From assembly GCF_900102075.1 (NCBI RefSeq), contig NZ_FNAV01000001.1, positions 398,457 to 462,456 on the forward strand: a stretch of 64,000 nucleotides of DNA. The letters run 5' to 3'. The DNA is from Salipiger thiooxidans. GTDB taxonomy: Bacteria; Pseudomonadota; Alphaproteobacteria; Rhodobacterales; Rhodobacteraceae. The notes under the pieces are model-generated. The model was not told the origin of the DNA and ran no database searches. It saw nothing but the letters and a program-made list of their open reading frames with translations. How positions within the stretch are numbered: the stretch's first letter is position 1; every line of letters begins with the position of its first letter. Shown here in pieces: positions 48,499 to 57,105 of the stretch. Position numbers and translations under genes: made by a program.

Positions 48499-49365
48499 AT
48501 GATGTCACCTGAAGTCACCGCATTTTTCGACGAAGCCACCAACACGATCTCTTACGTCGTGCGCGATCCGCAGGGATCGTCCTGCGCGGTGATCGACTCG
48601 GTTCTGGACTTCGACTACGCCTCCGGCCGCACCGACACGCGCTCGGCGGATGCCATCATCGCCTTTGTCCGGGACAAGGACTACAAGGTCGAATGGCTGC
48701 TCGAGAGCCACGTGCACGCCGACCACCTCTCGGCCGCGCCCTACATCCAGCGCGAGCTCGGCGGCAAGATCGGCATCGGCGACCGGATCAAGATCGTGCA
48801 GGACACCTTCGGCAAGGTGTTCAACGAGGGCACCGAGTTCCAGCGCGACGGCTCGCAGTTCGACCAGCTCTTCCAGGAGGGCGACAGCTTCCACATCGGC
48901 CAGCTGCGCGGCGACGTGCTACACACGCCGGGCCATACGCCTGCCTGCCTGACCTACGTGATCGGCGACGCCGCCTTTGTCGGCGACACGCTCTTCATGC
49001 CCGACTTCGGCACCGCGCGCTGCGACTTCCCAGGCGGCTCGTCCGAGACGCTGTTTGCCTCGATCCAGAAGATCCTCGCCCTGCCGGACGAGACCCGGAT
49101 CTTCGTCGGCCACGACTACAAGGCGCCCGGCCGCGACGAATACGCGTGGGAGACCACGGTGGGCGAGCAGAAGGCGCTCAACATCCACGTCGGCGCCGGA
49201 AAGTCGGCCGAGGAGTTCGTCAGGATGCGCGACGCGCGCGATGCGACGCTCGCCATGCCCAAGCTCATCATCCCGTCGCTGCAGGTGAACATGCGCGCGG
49301 GCCAGATGCCGCCCGCGGACGAGAAGGGCGACGTCTTCCTCAAGGTGCCGGTCAACAAGCTCTGA
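48499..49365 (+). CDS. Persulfide dioxygenase-like MBL-fold protein (ETHE1/Blh type)
   Basis: The 288-residue metallo-beta-lactamase-fold protein has the iron-binding HVHADH (71-76), His146 (HTPGHTP), Asp163 (GDTLF) and late GHDY. Persulfide dioxygenases oxidise glutathione persulfide to sulfite. The long insert TDTRSADAIIAFVRDKDYKVEWLLES is typical of the bacterial Blh branch. GGAGGA before ATG 48499 decides the start. It heads a four-gene operon with two YeeE/YedE transporters and a sulfurtransferase. Confidence 0.88.
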   Translation: MMSPEVTAFFDEATNTISYVVRDPQGSSCAVIDSVLDFDYASGRTDTRSADAIIAFVRDKDYKVEWLLESHVHADHLSAAPYIQRELGGKIGIGDRIKIVQDTFGKVFNEGTEFQRDGSQFDQLFQEGDSFHIGQLRGDVLHTPGHTPACLTYVIGDAAFVGDTLFMPDFGTARCDFPGGSSETLFASIQKILALPDETRIFVGHDYKAPGRDEYAWETTVGEQKALNIHVGAGKSAEEFVRMRDARDATLAMPKLIIPSLQVNMRAGQMPPADEKGDVFLKVPVNKL

Positions 49366-49465
49366 CCGCCCGAACCTCTTACCGGTCCGGGTGATCCGGA
49401 CCAGCGCCCTCGGCCAAGGCCGGGGGCGTGCAGCTTCCCTGACTAGACACAGGACACGTAACGAC

Positions 49466-49891
49466 ATGGAACAGGACTGGATCTGGGGCCTGATCGGCGG
49501 GCTGCTGATCGGCACCGGGGGCGCCGTCTACCTGCTTTTCAACGGGCGGATCATGGGCGCCTCTGGCATCATCGGCGGGCTCATAGACGGCTCGGCGGGC
49601 AACACGAAGTGGGAGCGCATCGTCTTCCTCGCGGGGGTCGTGCTCATGCCGGTGATCCTGCAACCGCTCTACCACGAGGTGGACCCGCACATCAGCGAGA
49701 ACCTCGTGGTGCTGGTGATCGCGGGGCTCCTGGTCGGCGCGGGCACGCGGCTCGCCAACGGCTGCACCTCGGGACACGGGGTCTGCGGCATGTCACGGCT
49801 CTCGGTCCGGGGCTTCGCTGCGACGCTCACCTACATCTTCGCGGGCGGGGTCGGTGTGCTTGTCTTCCGCCACCTGCTGGGAGTGATCTGA
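49466..49891 (+). CDS. YeeE/YedE-family sulfur transporter, first half
   Basis: The 141-residue protein has about four membrane segments and the conserved NGCTSGHGVCGMSRLS motif (about 100-115) whose Cys residues line the thiosulfate path in YeeE homologues. ATG 49466 is chosen over the longer frame. With the next gene it makes a YeeE-like pair, presumably moving thiosulfate or persulfide. It is 1 bp from the partner. Confidence 0.85.
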   Translation: MEQDWIWGLIGGLLIGTGGAVYLLFNGRIMGASGIIGGLIDGSAGNTKWERIVFLAGVVLMPVILQPLYHEVDPHISENLVVLVIAGLLVGAGTRLANGCTSGHGVCGMSRLSVRGFAATLTYIFAGGVGVLVFRHLLGVI

Positions 49892-49892
49892 C

Positions 49893-50330
49893 ATGGCACG
49901 GCTTCTCTTCGCCCTGATCGCGGGCGGTCTCTTCGGCAGCGGGCTCTTCATCTCGGGGATGACCGACACCACCAAGGTGCAGGGCTGGCTCGACGTCTTC
50001 GGCGCCTGGGACCCGACGCTCGCCTTCGTCATGGGCGGCGCGATGATCCCCATGGCCATCGCCTGGCTGGTGGCCGCGCGGCTGCGCAATTCGGCGCTCG
50101 GTACGCCGCTGCCGCCGAAATCCTCGACGACCATCGACCGCAAGCTGATTCTCGGCTCGCTGCTGTTCGGGATCGGTTGGGGCCTCGCGGGTCTCTGCCC
50201 CGGCCCGGCCATCGCCTCGCTCAGTTTCGGGGGGCCCGGGCTCTGGATTTTCGTCGCCGCGATGCTGACGGGAATGGCCGTTGCGCCTTTCTTGCGAACC
50301 CGTCTGGACAAACCCGTGGCCGCGGAGTGA
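49893..50330 (+). CDS. YeeE/YedE-family sulfur transporter, second half (DUF6691-like)
   Basis: The 145-residue protein has four membrane segments and the sister signature GIGWGLAGLCPGPAIA (about 100-115), plus GSGLFISGMTDTTKV near the N-terminus. It starts 1 bp after its partner. In many genomes the two halves are one protein; here they are separate, the usual form next to Blh. Confidence 0.85.
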   Translation: MARLLFALIAGGLFGSGLFISGMTDTTKVQGWLDVFGAWDPTLAFVMGGAMIPMAIAWLVAARLRNSALGTPLPPKSSTTIDRKLILGSLLFGIGWGLAGLCPGPAIASLSFGGPGLWIFVAAMLTGMAVAPFLRTRLDKPVAAE

Positions 50331-50340
50331 TGTAACCGCC

Positions 50341-50772
50341 ATGGCTATCATCGAACTCACCCCCGGCTATTCCGTCTCGCCGCAGATCGCGGTCGAAGAG
50401 GTGCCCGCCATCGCGGCGGCGGGCATTTCGCTTGTCATCTGCAACCGTCCTGACGACGAGGTCCCGCCCCCGCTGCAACGCAAGGCGCTGGAGACCGCGG
50501 TGCGCGACGCGGGGATGGATTTCGTCTACATCCCCGTGGTCAACGGCGGGCTGACGCTCGACCAGGTGGCCGAGCAGGCCTCGGCCATCGGCGCGGCGGA
50601 GGGCCCGGTGCTGGCCTACTGCCGGTCCGGCACGCGCAGCTCGATCGTCTGGGCCATGGCGAACGCCGGCGCGATCGACACCGACACGATCATCGCGACC
50701 GGTGCCAAGGCAGGCTACGACCTCGGCGGCCTGCGCCCGACGCTCGACGCGCTGGCGGCGCAGAAGGGCTAA
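50341..50772 (+). CDS. TIGR01244-type sulfurtransferase/phosphatase (DUF442)
   Basis: The 143-residue protein has a PTP-like loop AYCRSGTRS with Cys94. In Blh proteins this domain is fused to the persulfide dioxygenase; here it is a separate gene 10 bp after the YeeE pair. It probably acts as a rhodanese-like sulfur carrier. ATG 50341 follows the YeeE stop closely. Confidence 0.85.
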   Translation: MAIIELTPGYSVSPQIAVEEVPAIAAAGISLVICNRPDDEVPPPLQRKALETAVRDAGMDFVYIPVVNGGLTLDQVAEQASAIGAAEGPVLAYCRSGTRSSIVWAMANAGAIDTDTIIATGAKAGYDLGGLRPTLDALAAQKG

Positions 50773-50846
50773 GGCGCCCCCGCATGGTCTTCCTGCGCCC
50801 GCCTGTCGGGCGCAGGGCATTTCCGGCGTGGTTCTCGCGCTGCGTC

Positions 50847-51995
50847 TCAGCTTTCCTCGACATCGAGCGGCGCGGCCGAGAAATCGAAGTCGAAATCGCC
50901 CGCCTCTGCCTCGGCAGGCTCGGCGTCGAAGCTGAAATCCCCCGTATCGAACTCCATCGGCGGCAGGTCCGGCAGATCCTCGGTCATTTCCGAGGCCGAG
51001 AACTCGGGCTCCGGGTCCGGCTCGGGCTCCGGGCGGGACACGGCGGCGGCGGCGAGCTCCACCATGCCGCCCGGCTCGAGCTCGGACACCTCCCTCATGG
51101 GCGCGGAGACGTTGCCCGCGCCCTGGGGCCAGCTCAGCCGCACCGCACGCATGCCGTTCATCTGGCCGAGCCTGCCGCCGGCCACCGCGGGGCCGGCGCC
51201 TGCCACGAACTCCACCGAATCGAGCGCCTCGGGCGGCAGCGGGATCAGGTCGCCCGCCCGCAGCCGCTGTGCCGCGCTGAGCGGGATGGTCAGGCTGCAG
51301 AGCACGGCATCCATGCGCACCGGCAGCAGCTTCATCTTGCGTTCGTGCGGGCCCGGAGCCCCTGCATCGCCATCTTCGGCGTCGGCCTTGCCGGCATCGG
51401 GACGGTCGGGCAGGACGAGCAGGATCGTGCCCTTCCGCCGCCCGAGCGCGAGATCGACGCTGACGTTGAAGGCCCGGTACCCCGCCGCATCCAGCAGCAG
51501 CCCGGCGGTGCGCGCATCCTCGACCATGGCGCCGAAGCGGAACCCCGCGAACTGCGGGCGCAGCGGGTGCCCCTCGAGGTAGCGTTCGAGCCGGTCCAGC
51601 GTGCCGTCGACCAGCGGCGCCATCATCGCCGCGTCGGTCTGGGTGATCGGGCGATCCTCGACCGGCATCTGGGTGACCTGCAGCAGCGTCTGCACCTCGA
51701 TCAGCCCGGTCATGATCTCGCGGTCGATCATCGCGAGCCCGAGCGCGCCGCCGGGCCCGTCGAGCAGCAGGAGCAGCGTGCCCGAGGGCAGCATCTCGAC
51801 CACGCCGTCCTGATCCGCCATCTCCTGGCTGACGCCATGGGTGACCAGCGCGAGGTCCCACAGGACATCGGCGGTGCGCGAGAGCGCACGACGCAGGGCC
51901 TTGGCCGGTGACATCGCCCGCGCTTCCAACGCGCGGCGGGCGGCACTGGCCTTCTGACCAAGAACGTCGTCCTTTCTAGCGGGCTCTCCCATCAC
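50847..51995 (-). CDS. FliM/FliN-family (SpoA) motor-like protein, orphan
   Basis: The 382-residue protein has a central FliM-like region (about 40-200) and a C-terminal SpoA domain (about 224-288: LPVRMDAVLCSLTIPLSAAQ, GDLIPLPPEALDSV, GQMNGMRAVRLS). The tail is acidic and Pro/Glu/Asp-rich (PEPEPDPEPEF, then DFDFDF). FliM/FliN build the flagellar switch; no other flagellar gene is near. It may be a distributed part of the motor or a roseobacter-specific paralogue. It is convergent with the sulfide operon. Confidence 0.8.
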   Translation of the reverse strand: MMGEPARKDDVLGQKASAARRALEARAMSPAKALRRALSRTADVLWDLALVTHGVSQEMADQDGVVEMLPSGTLLLLLDGPGGALGLAMIDREIMTGLIEVQTLLQVTQMPVEDRPITQTDAAMMAPLVDGTLDRLERYLEGHPLRPQFAGFRFGAMVEDARTAGLLLDAAGYRAFNVSVDLALGRRKGTILLVLPDRPDAGKADAEDGDAGAPGPHERKMKLLPVRMDAVLCSLTIPLSAAQRLRAGDLIPLPPEALDSVEFVAGAGPAVAGGRLGQMNGMRAVRLSWPQGAGNVSAPMREVSELEPGGMVELAAAAVSRPEPEPDPEPEFSASEMTEDLPDLPPMEFDTGDFSFDAEPAEAEAGDFDFDFSAAPLDVEES

Positions 51996-52102
51996 CTCAA
52001 CGGCCTGTTCTCCGGCTGACTCCCGGGAGTGTATGGCGGGATAAGGTTACCAAGCACTTTAGTGCGCGCGGAAAGTTCACGTTTTGGGCCAATGCCCCCG
52101 GG

Positions 52103-54784
52103 CTACTGCGCCGCCATGGCGATGCGCGCCGGAAGCGTGACCCGGAACGCCGCCCCGCCCTGCCCCGGCAGGTAGCGGATCTCGCCCCCGAGCCGGGTGA
52201 TGATCTGCCGGCAGATCGCGAGACCCAGACCCGCGCCCCCGGCCTTCTGGTCGCTAACCCGGCTGAATTTCTCGAAGATCACGTCCTGCGCCTCGCTCGA
52301 GATGCCAGTGCCGTTGTCGACGAAATCGATCACCAGCCGGTCGCCCTGCCGCACGCGGATCTCGAGCATCGGGCGCTCGGCATCGCAGTATTTGCGGGCG
52401 TTGGCGACGAGGTTGATGAACACCTGGCTGAGCCGGTCGAGGTCGGTGTTGAGCCAGACGTTCTCGGCCCCGCGGTCGCGCCGGATCCGGAGCCGCGCGC
52501 CATGCTCGTCCGCCGCCGCCGCGGCCACCGCCCGGTCGAGCACATCCGACAGCCGCCCCTCGCGCAGGTTGAGGTTCACCTGCCCGTTCTCGAGCACCGA
52601 GAGGTCGAGCAGATCGTCCAGCAGCCGGGTCAGGCGGATCGCCTCGTCATGGATGATCGAGGCATATTTGCTCTGCTCCTGCGGCTTCAGCCCGGTGGTG
52701 TCGCGCAGGATCTCGGAAAACGCCCGGATCGAGGTCATCGGCGTGCGCAGCTCGTGGCTGATCTGGCTGAGGAAGGCGTCCTTCTGAACCGAGAGGCGGG
52801 TGAGCTTGGCGTTGGCCTCGCGCAACTGGGCAGCAGTGCGCGCCAGCTCCTGCGACTGCGCCTCGAGCCGGGCGGAGTATTCCATCAGCTGCGCGGTCTC
52901 GTCCGCCACCGCCATCAGGTCCTCGACCGAGACCGACATGCCGCCGACGATCTGGCCGACCATGGCGTGGGCCGTGGCGGCCCCGACCGAGCCCGCCAGC
53001 TCGCGCTCGAGCGTCTCGAGGAAATCCGGCGTCGGCGCGGGCAGCGTGCCGCCAAGCCCCTGAAGCTGCGCCTCGCGCTCGAACAGCGCCTGCGCGTCGC
53101 GGGCACCAAGGATGCGCTGCGCCATGATCATCAGGTCCTCGGCCTGCGCCACCCGTCCGGTCCAGCTGCGCGGCGCGGCGGAGTGTTCGAAGACGTTGAC
53201 GAACTGCGCCCCCTGCAGCCGCTCGAGCGGTTGCGGGAAACTCGCCAGCGAGGCCAGCACGAAGCCCCCGGTGTTGAGGATCAGCGACCACACCACCGCG
53301 TGCAGCAGCGGGTCCATGCCCTCGATCCCAAAAAGCGCCTGCGGCCGCAGCCAGCCGATCCCGAAGGGCCCCGCCGCGATCCATGCATCGGGCAGGAAGA
53401 CCCCGGCCCCGAAGCTCGGCAGGAAGAGCGTGTAGCCCCAGCAGCCGAAGCCCAGCGTCAGCCCGGTCAGCGCCCCGATCCGCGAGGCGCCGCGCCAGAA
53501 GATGCCGCCCAGCATCGCGGGCATCACCTGCGCCATGCCGGCAAAGCTCACGAGGCCGATGGAGGCCAGACCCGCGCCGCCACCCGTGAGCCGATAGTAG
53601 AGATAGCCCAGCATCACCACGCCGATGATCGACAGCCGCCGCGCCAGCAGCACGACGCTGCGCACGTCGCCCGAGACCTTGGCGCCGCCGCCCGCGTAGC
53701 GCAGCCAGAGCGGCATCACGACATGGTTCGACACCATCGTCGACAGCGCGATGGCCGCGACGATCACCATCGAGGTGGCCGAGCTGAAGCCGCCGAGGAA
53801 GGACAGCACCGCGAGCCCGTCCTGCCCCACGCTGAGCGGCACCGTCAGCACGAAAAGGTCCGGGTTCGAGCCCTGGGGCAGCATCTCGAGCCCGATGACG
53901 GCGATGGGCACGACGAAGAGGCTCATCAGGCCGAGGTAGAACGGGAAGGCCCAGCTGGCGGTGCGCAGGTGGGTCTCGTTGTCGTTCTCGACCACCAGCA
54001 CCTGGAAGATCCGCGGCAGGCACAGGAACGCGGCGGCCGAGAGCATCATCAGACCGGCCCAGCGTCCGCCGTCGATCTGCCACGCGCCCAGCGGCGAGGC
54101 GTCGATCTTCTGCAACGCGCCCGAGACCCCGCCCGAGAGCCCCCAGACCACGAAGACCCCCACCGCGAGCAGGGCAAACAGCTTGACCACAGCCTCGACC
54201 GCGATGGCCATGACGACGCCGTTGTGGCGTTCGTTGGCATCGAGGTTGCGGGTGCCGAAGATCACCGTGAAGAGCGCCAGCCCCGCCGCGACCCAGAGCG
54301 CGGTGTGGCCCTGCTCCTCGCCGGTCGGCAGGTCGCCGACACCGAAGACCTCGAAGCTGAGGGTTACCGACTGCAGCTGCAGCGCGATGTAGGGCGTCGT
54401 TCCGACCACCGCGAGGATGGTGACGCCCACCGCCAGCAGGTTGGACTTGCCGTAGCGCGACGAGATCAGGTCGGCGACCGAGGTGATGCGCTGGCTGCGC
54501 CCGATGCGCACCAGCTTGCGCAGGATCCACCACCAGCCGATCAGCACCAGCGAGGGACCGAGGTAGATGGTCAGGTACTCGAAGCCCGAGCGCACCGCCG
54601 AGCCGACGGCGCCGTAGAAGGTCCAGGCGGTGCAGTAGATCGACAGCGACAGCGTGTAAACGATGGGCGAGCGCAGCCAGCGCGCCTGCCCGCGCATCGC
54701 CGCCCGCTCGGCCACGAAGGCGATGGCGAAGAGGAACACCGCGTAGGCGCTGCAGACCGCGACCAGCGTGTTGAGCATGGTCAT
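52103..54784 (-). CDS. SLC5-type sensor histidine kinase
   Basis: The 893-residue protein joins an N-terminal Na+/solute-symporter (SLC5) region of about 12-13 helices (residues 1 to about 520) to a cytoplasmic kinase: a helical linker, then HisKA with phospho-acceptor His677 (SHELRTPMTSIRAF) and HATPase with VDNGTGI and GGAGLGLAIC. CrbS, which controls acetyl-CoA synthetase in Vibrio and Pseudomonas, and CbrA have this layout. Here acs lies 8 kb away. It overlaps the small membrane-protein gene (ATGA). Confidence 0.9.
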   Translation of the reverse strand: MTMLNTLVAVCSAYAVFLFAIAFVAERAAMRGQARWLRSPIVYTLSLSIYCTAWTFYGAVGSAVRSGFEYLTIYLGPSLVLIGWWWILRKLVRIGRSQRITSVADLISSRYGKSNLLAVGVTILAVVGTTPYIALQLQSVTLSFEVFGVGDLPTGEEQGHTALWVAAGLALFTVIFGTRNLDANERHNGVVMAIAVEAVVKLFALLAVGVFVVWGLSGGVSGALQKIDASPLGAWQIDGGRWAGLMMLSAAAFLCLPRIFQVLVVENDNETHLRTASWAFPFYLGLMSLFVVPIAVIGLEMLPQGSNPDLFVLTVPLSVGQDGLAVLSFLGGFSSATSMVIVAAIALSTMVSNHVVMPLWLRYAGGGAKVSGDVRSVVLLARRLSIIGVVMLGYLYYRLTGGGAGLASIGLVSFAGMAQVMPAMLGGIFWRGASRIGALTGLTLGFGCWGYTLFLPSFGAGVFLPDAWIAAGPFGIGWLRPQALFGIEGMDPLLHAVVWSLILNTGGFVLASLASFPQPLERLQGAQFVNVFEHSAAPRSWTGRVAQAEDLMIMAQRILGARDAQALFEREAQLQGLGGTLPAPTPDFLETLERELAGSVGAATAHAMVGQIVGGMSVSVEDLMAVADETAQLMEYSARLEAQSQELARTAAQLREANAKLTRLSVQKDAFLSQISHELRTPMTSIRAFSEILRDTTGLKPQEQSKYASIIHDEAIRLTRLLDDLLDLSVLENGQVNLNLREGRLSDVLDRAVAAAAADEHGARLRIRRDRGAENVWLNTDLDRLSQVFINLVANARKYCDAERPMLEIRVRQGDRLVIDFVDNGTGISSEAQDVIFEKFSRVSDQKAGGAGLGLAICRQIITRLGGEIRYLPGQGGAAFRVTLPARIAMAAQ

Positions 54785-55098
54785 GGCGCGCCCCCCGAAC
54801 CTCCCGGGACGCCGGTGCCATCGCGCTCGGGGTCGCCCTCGCGGGCCTGAACGCTCAGCCGCCACGACAGCAGGCCGGCGCCCAGCACCAGCAGGCCCCA
54901 GACGCCGAAGAGGTAGATGATGGCGCTTGACGACCGCACCGCGGCGCCGTTCTCGGGCCAGAGCAGCGGGATCATCCAGAGCAGCGTGCCGATGAAGGGC
55001 AGCACCCGCGCCGCGTCGTTCACCCTCCGGCGGCGGTAGGACTGCCGTTCGAGGAACACCGGCGGCTTGCCCCGGCGCGGAAGGTCGCTGTCGCTCAC
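54781..55098 (-). CDS. Small two-helix membrane protein linked to SLC5 kinase
   Basis: The 105-residue protein has a basic N-terminus (LERQSYRRRRVND), two transmembrane helices (ARVLPFIGTLLWMIPLLW and SAIIYLFGVWGLLVLGAGLL) and a disordered acidic tail. It overlaps both neighbours by 4 bp. It resembles in size and layout the small partner subunits (DUF485/DUF4212) of SLC5 symporters, so it may bind the sensor (inference). Confidence 0.7.
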   Translation of the reverse strand: MSDSDLPRRGKPPVFLERQSYRRRRVNDAARVLPFIGTLLWMIPLLWPENGAAVRSSSAIIYLFGVWGLLVLGAGLLSWRLSVQAREGDPERDGTGVPGGSGGAP

Positions 55099-55469
55099 GT
55101 CACCCGCGCCATGAGCGAGCGCACCGTTTCGAGCATCTCGGAGTTCGAGAAGGGCTTGGTCATGAAGGCCGAGACACCGGCACGCTCGGCCATCTCGCGG
55201 TCGCGGGACTGCCCGCGCGCGGTCAGCATCAGCACCGGCAGCTCGGCGGTGGCCGCATCCTCGCGCAGCTCGCGCAGGATGTCGTAGCCGCTCTTGCCCG
55301 GCAGCATCACGTCGAGGATCAGCAGATCGGGCCCGACGGCGCGCAGCCGGTCGTTCGCGGTGGTGCCGTCCGAGTGGGTCTCGACCGCCAGCCCTTCGCG
55401 CGACAGGATGAAGCTGATCGCCTCGATGATGTTCGGCTCATCCTCGATCAGCATCACACGTTTCGACAT
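55095..55469 (-). CDS. Receiver-only response regulator
   Basis: The 124-residue CheY-like receiver has the acidic pair (IEDEPN, Asp10), phospho-acceptor Asp53 (LLILDVMLPG), Thr83 and Lys105 (FMTKPFSN), with no output domain. AAGGGGTGG precedes ATG 55469. It is first of the RR-membrane protein-kinase run and presumably the kinase's partner, possibly in a relay. Confidence 0.92.
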   Translation of the reverse strand: MSKRVMLIEDEPNIIEAISFILSREGLAVETHSDGTTANDRLRAVGPDLLILDVMLPGKSGYDILRELREDAATAELPVLMLTARGQSRDREMAERAGVSAFMTKPFSNSEMLETVRSLMARVT

Positions 55470-55571
55470 TCCACCCCTTTCCCCCGGCCCCGGGCGCAAG
55501 GTCCCGGGGGGCCGAAGCTATCCTCCCCCTGTAAAAAACTTATCGCCAATGTGGCGGCGGCTGTCAAAAGA

Positions 55572-56882
55572 TCAAAAGCCCTGCTGCGCAGCGTCACCCA
55601 GCAACGAGGGTTCGCGCCGCGCCGGGCAGCTCACGCGCGGGCAGATGCGGCAGGTGATGCCAACCGGCTCGGCGGGCTCGGACTGGCGCGGCGGAGAGGG
55701 CGCGATCATCATGTGCGCCTCGAACACCGGCTCGCGGTTGACCCGGGGCGGCCCCGAGGGCTGGGCAAAGGCGATGGCGGTGACGGCGCCGCTCTGCCGC
55801 CCGGCGGATTGCAGCACGCGGCTCAGCACCGACATCGGCCGGCTGAGCGCGGCGAAGAGCGGCCAGAGCGGGCAGTCCGCCCCGAAGCGCGGGATCGGGA
55901 AGTCGGGCAACGGGCGGCGGAAGGTGAACACCCCCGAGGCGTCGCAGATCGCCAGCCCCACCGGGCCACAGGCGGCGGTCCGGGGCAGCGAGGCGAGCCT
56001 GCGCATCGCCCGTGCCGGATCGGTGCCGAAGCGTTGCGCCAGCGCCAGCGCATCGGTGCCGGTGACCACCACCGCCTCCATAACCCGGTCCAGCGGCATC
56101 GCCTCGGCATCCGCGGCATAGCGCGTGAAGGCCCGGCGCAGGAGTGCCCGGGCGGTGGGCGAGAGCTCCGCCCCCAGTTCCTGCGCGACCAGCTCGGGCG
56201 CCGCGCCCGCGTCGAGCGGAGCGATGTGGTAATCCGCGGCCTCGAACAGCGCCTCCACCTCTTCCTGCGGCGTACCACGCTCGGCCGCCGCCTTGCCCTC
56301 GGCCTCGAGATAGGAGGCAAGGCTGCGGCTGCTCTCGGCCAGCCGGGCGCTGTCCTCGTAGATGTTGCGGTGGAAGCGGCGTTGCCAGTCCGGGTCGATC
56401 TCGCCCGGCTCTGCGAGGATCGAGGCGGTGGAGCGGATCGAGGTCACCGTCGACAGCATCTCGTGCAGCGCATCGGCGAGATGCGGGTCGTGGGCGAGCC
56501 GGTCGGTCAGCGCCTCGACCGAGCGTTCCAGCGTGTCGATGCGCGCCCGGCTCTCGGCCAGAAGCCGCGCCCAGCCGGGGAAGCGGCCCGCGAATTCGTC
56601 CAGACGGTCGAGCTCGGCCCCCGCCTCATCCGCGCGCAGCGCCGCCTCGCGCAGGGAGGCGATCAGCGTCGCCTCGGCGCCTTCGGTCAGGACCGAGGGC
56701 TCGACCCCGAGTATTTCGGCGATATCGAGCAGCAGTTTTCCGCCGATTCTGCGCCTGTTGTGTTCAATCAGATTAAGATACGAGGCAGAGATACTCGCAC
56801 GACGCGCGAGTTCCGCCTGCTTCATCCCGAGGATGTTTCGGCGTTCCCGGATCCGCGAACCGGTCAGCGTATCGCGAGCCAT
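55572..56882 (-). CDS. ScfR-family XRE transcriptional regulator
   Basis: The 436-residue protein has an N-terminal XRE helix-turn-helix (about 5-60: GSRIRERRNILGMKQAELARRA, SASYLNLIEHNRRRIGG), a middle region and a C-terminal DUF2083-type domain ending CRICPRVSCPARREPSL. This is the layout of short-chain fatty acyl-CoA regulators (RamB, PccR, MccR), which sense acyl-CoA and control acetate/propionate genes. It is divergent from the importer and acs. ATG 56882 is the domain start; a longer frame to 56927 exists. Confidence 0.88.
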   Translation of the reverse strand: MARDTLTGSRIRERRNILGMKQAELARRASISASYLNLIEHNRRRIGGKLLLDIAEILGVEPSVLTEGAEATLIASLREAALRADEAGAELDRLDEFAGRFPGWARLLAESRARIDTLERSVEALTDRLAHDPHLADALHEMLSTVTSIRSTASILAEPGEIDPDWQRRFHRNIYEDSARLAESSRSLASYLEAEGKAAAERGTPQEEVEALFEAADYHIAPLDAGAAPELVAQELGAELSPTARALLRRAFTRYAADAEAMPLDRVMEAVVVTGTDALALAQRFGTDPARAMRRLASLPRTAACGPVGLAICDASGVFTFRRPLPDFPIPRFGADCPLWPLFAALSRPMSVLSRVLQSAGRQSGAVTAIAFAQPSGPPRVNREPVFEAHMMIAPSPPRQSEPAEPVGITCRICPRVSCPARREPSLLGDAAQQGF

Positions 56883-57020
56883 TCCCCTGATTTCCTGTCT
56901 TTTCAACGCATTTCTGCGGCGCGACATAAGTTTATTTACAGATTACTATGGCACACTGTTCATTCGTTGACAAAAAAATTGTGCGCTCGAAGGGAGTTGT
57001 TGATCGGTTTACGTATACTG

Positions 57021-57037
57021 GCAAATACTGATTTTGC
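57021..57037 (+). promoter_or_regulatory. Candidate ScfR-type operator before the importer
   Basis: GCAAA (57021-57025) and TTTGC (57033-57037) form an inverted repeat in the divergent region between the ScfR gene and the binding-protein gene. RamB and PccR recognise TTTGC/GCAAA half-sites. TATACT (57014-57019) lies next to it. Candidate only. Confidence 0.4.
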
Positions 57038-57105
57038 ACTGGAGGGTGCATGCGTCGCCGGGAGAGGAGCCTGGCCTCGCGACTTCAAAATTTGGGAGGA
57101 ATTTC

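Noticed and set aside
52502..54850. 782-codon plus-strand frame antisense to the SLC5 kinase
   Set aside because: Shadow frame with repetitive Arg/Gln/His content and no domain.
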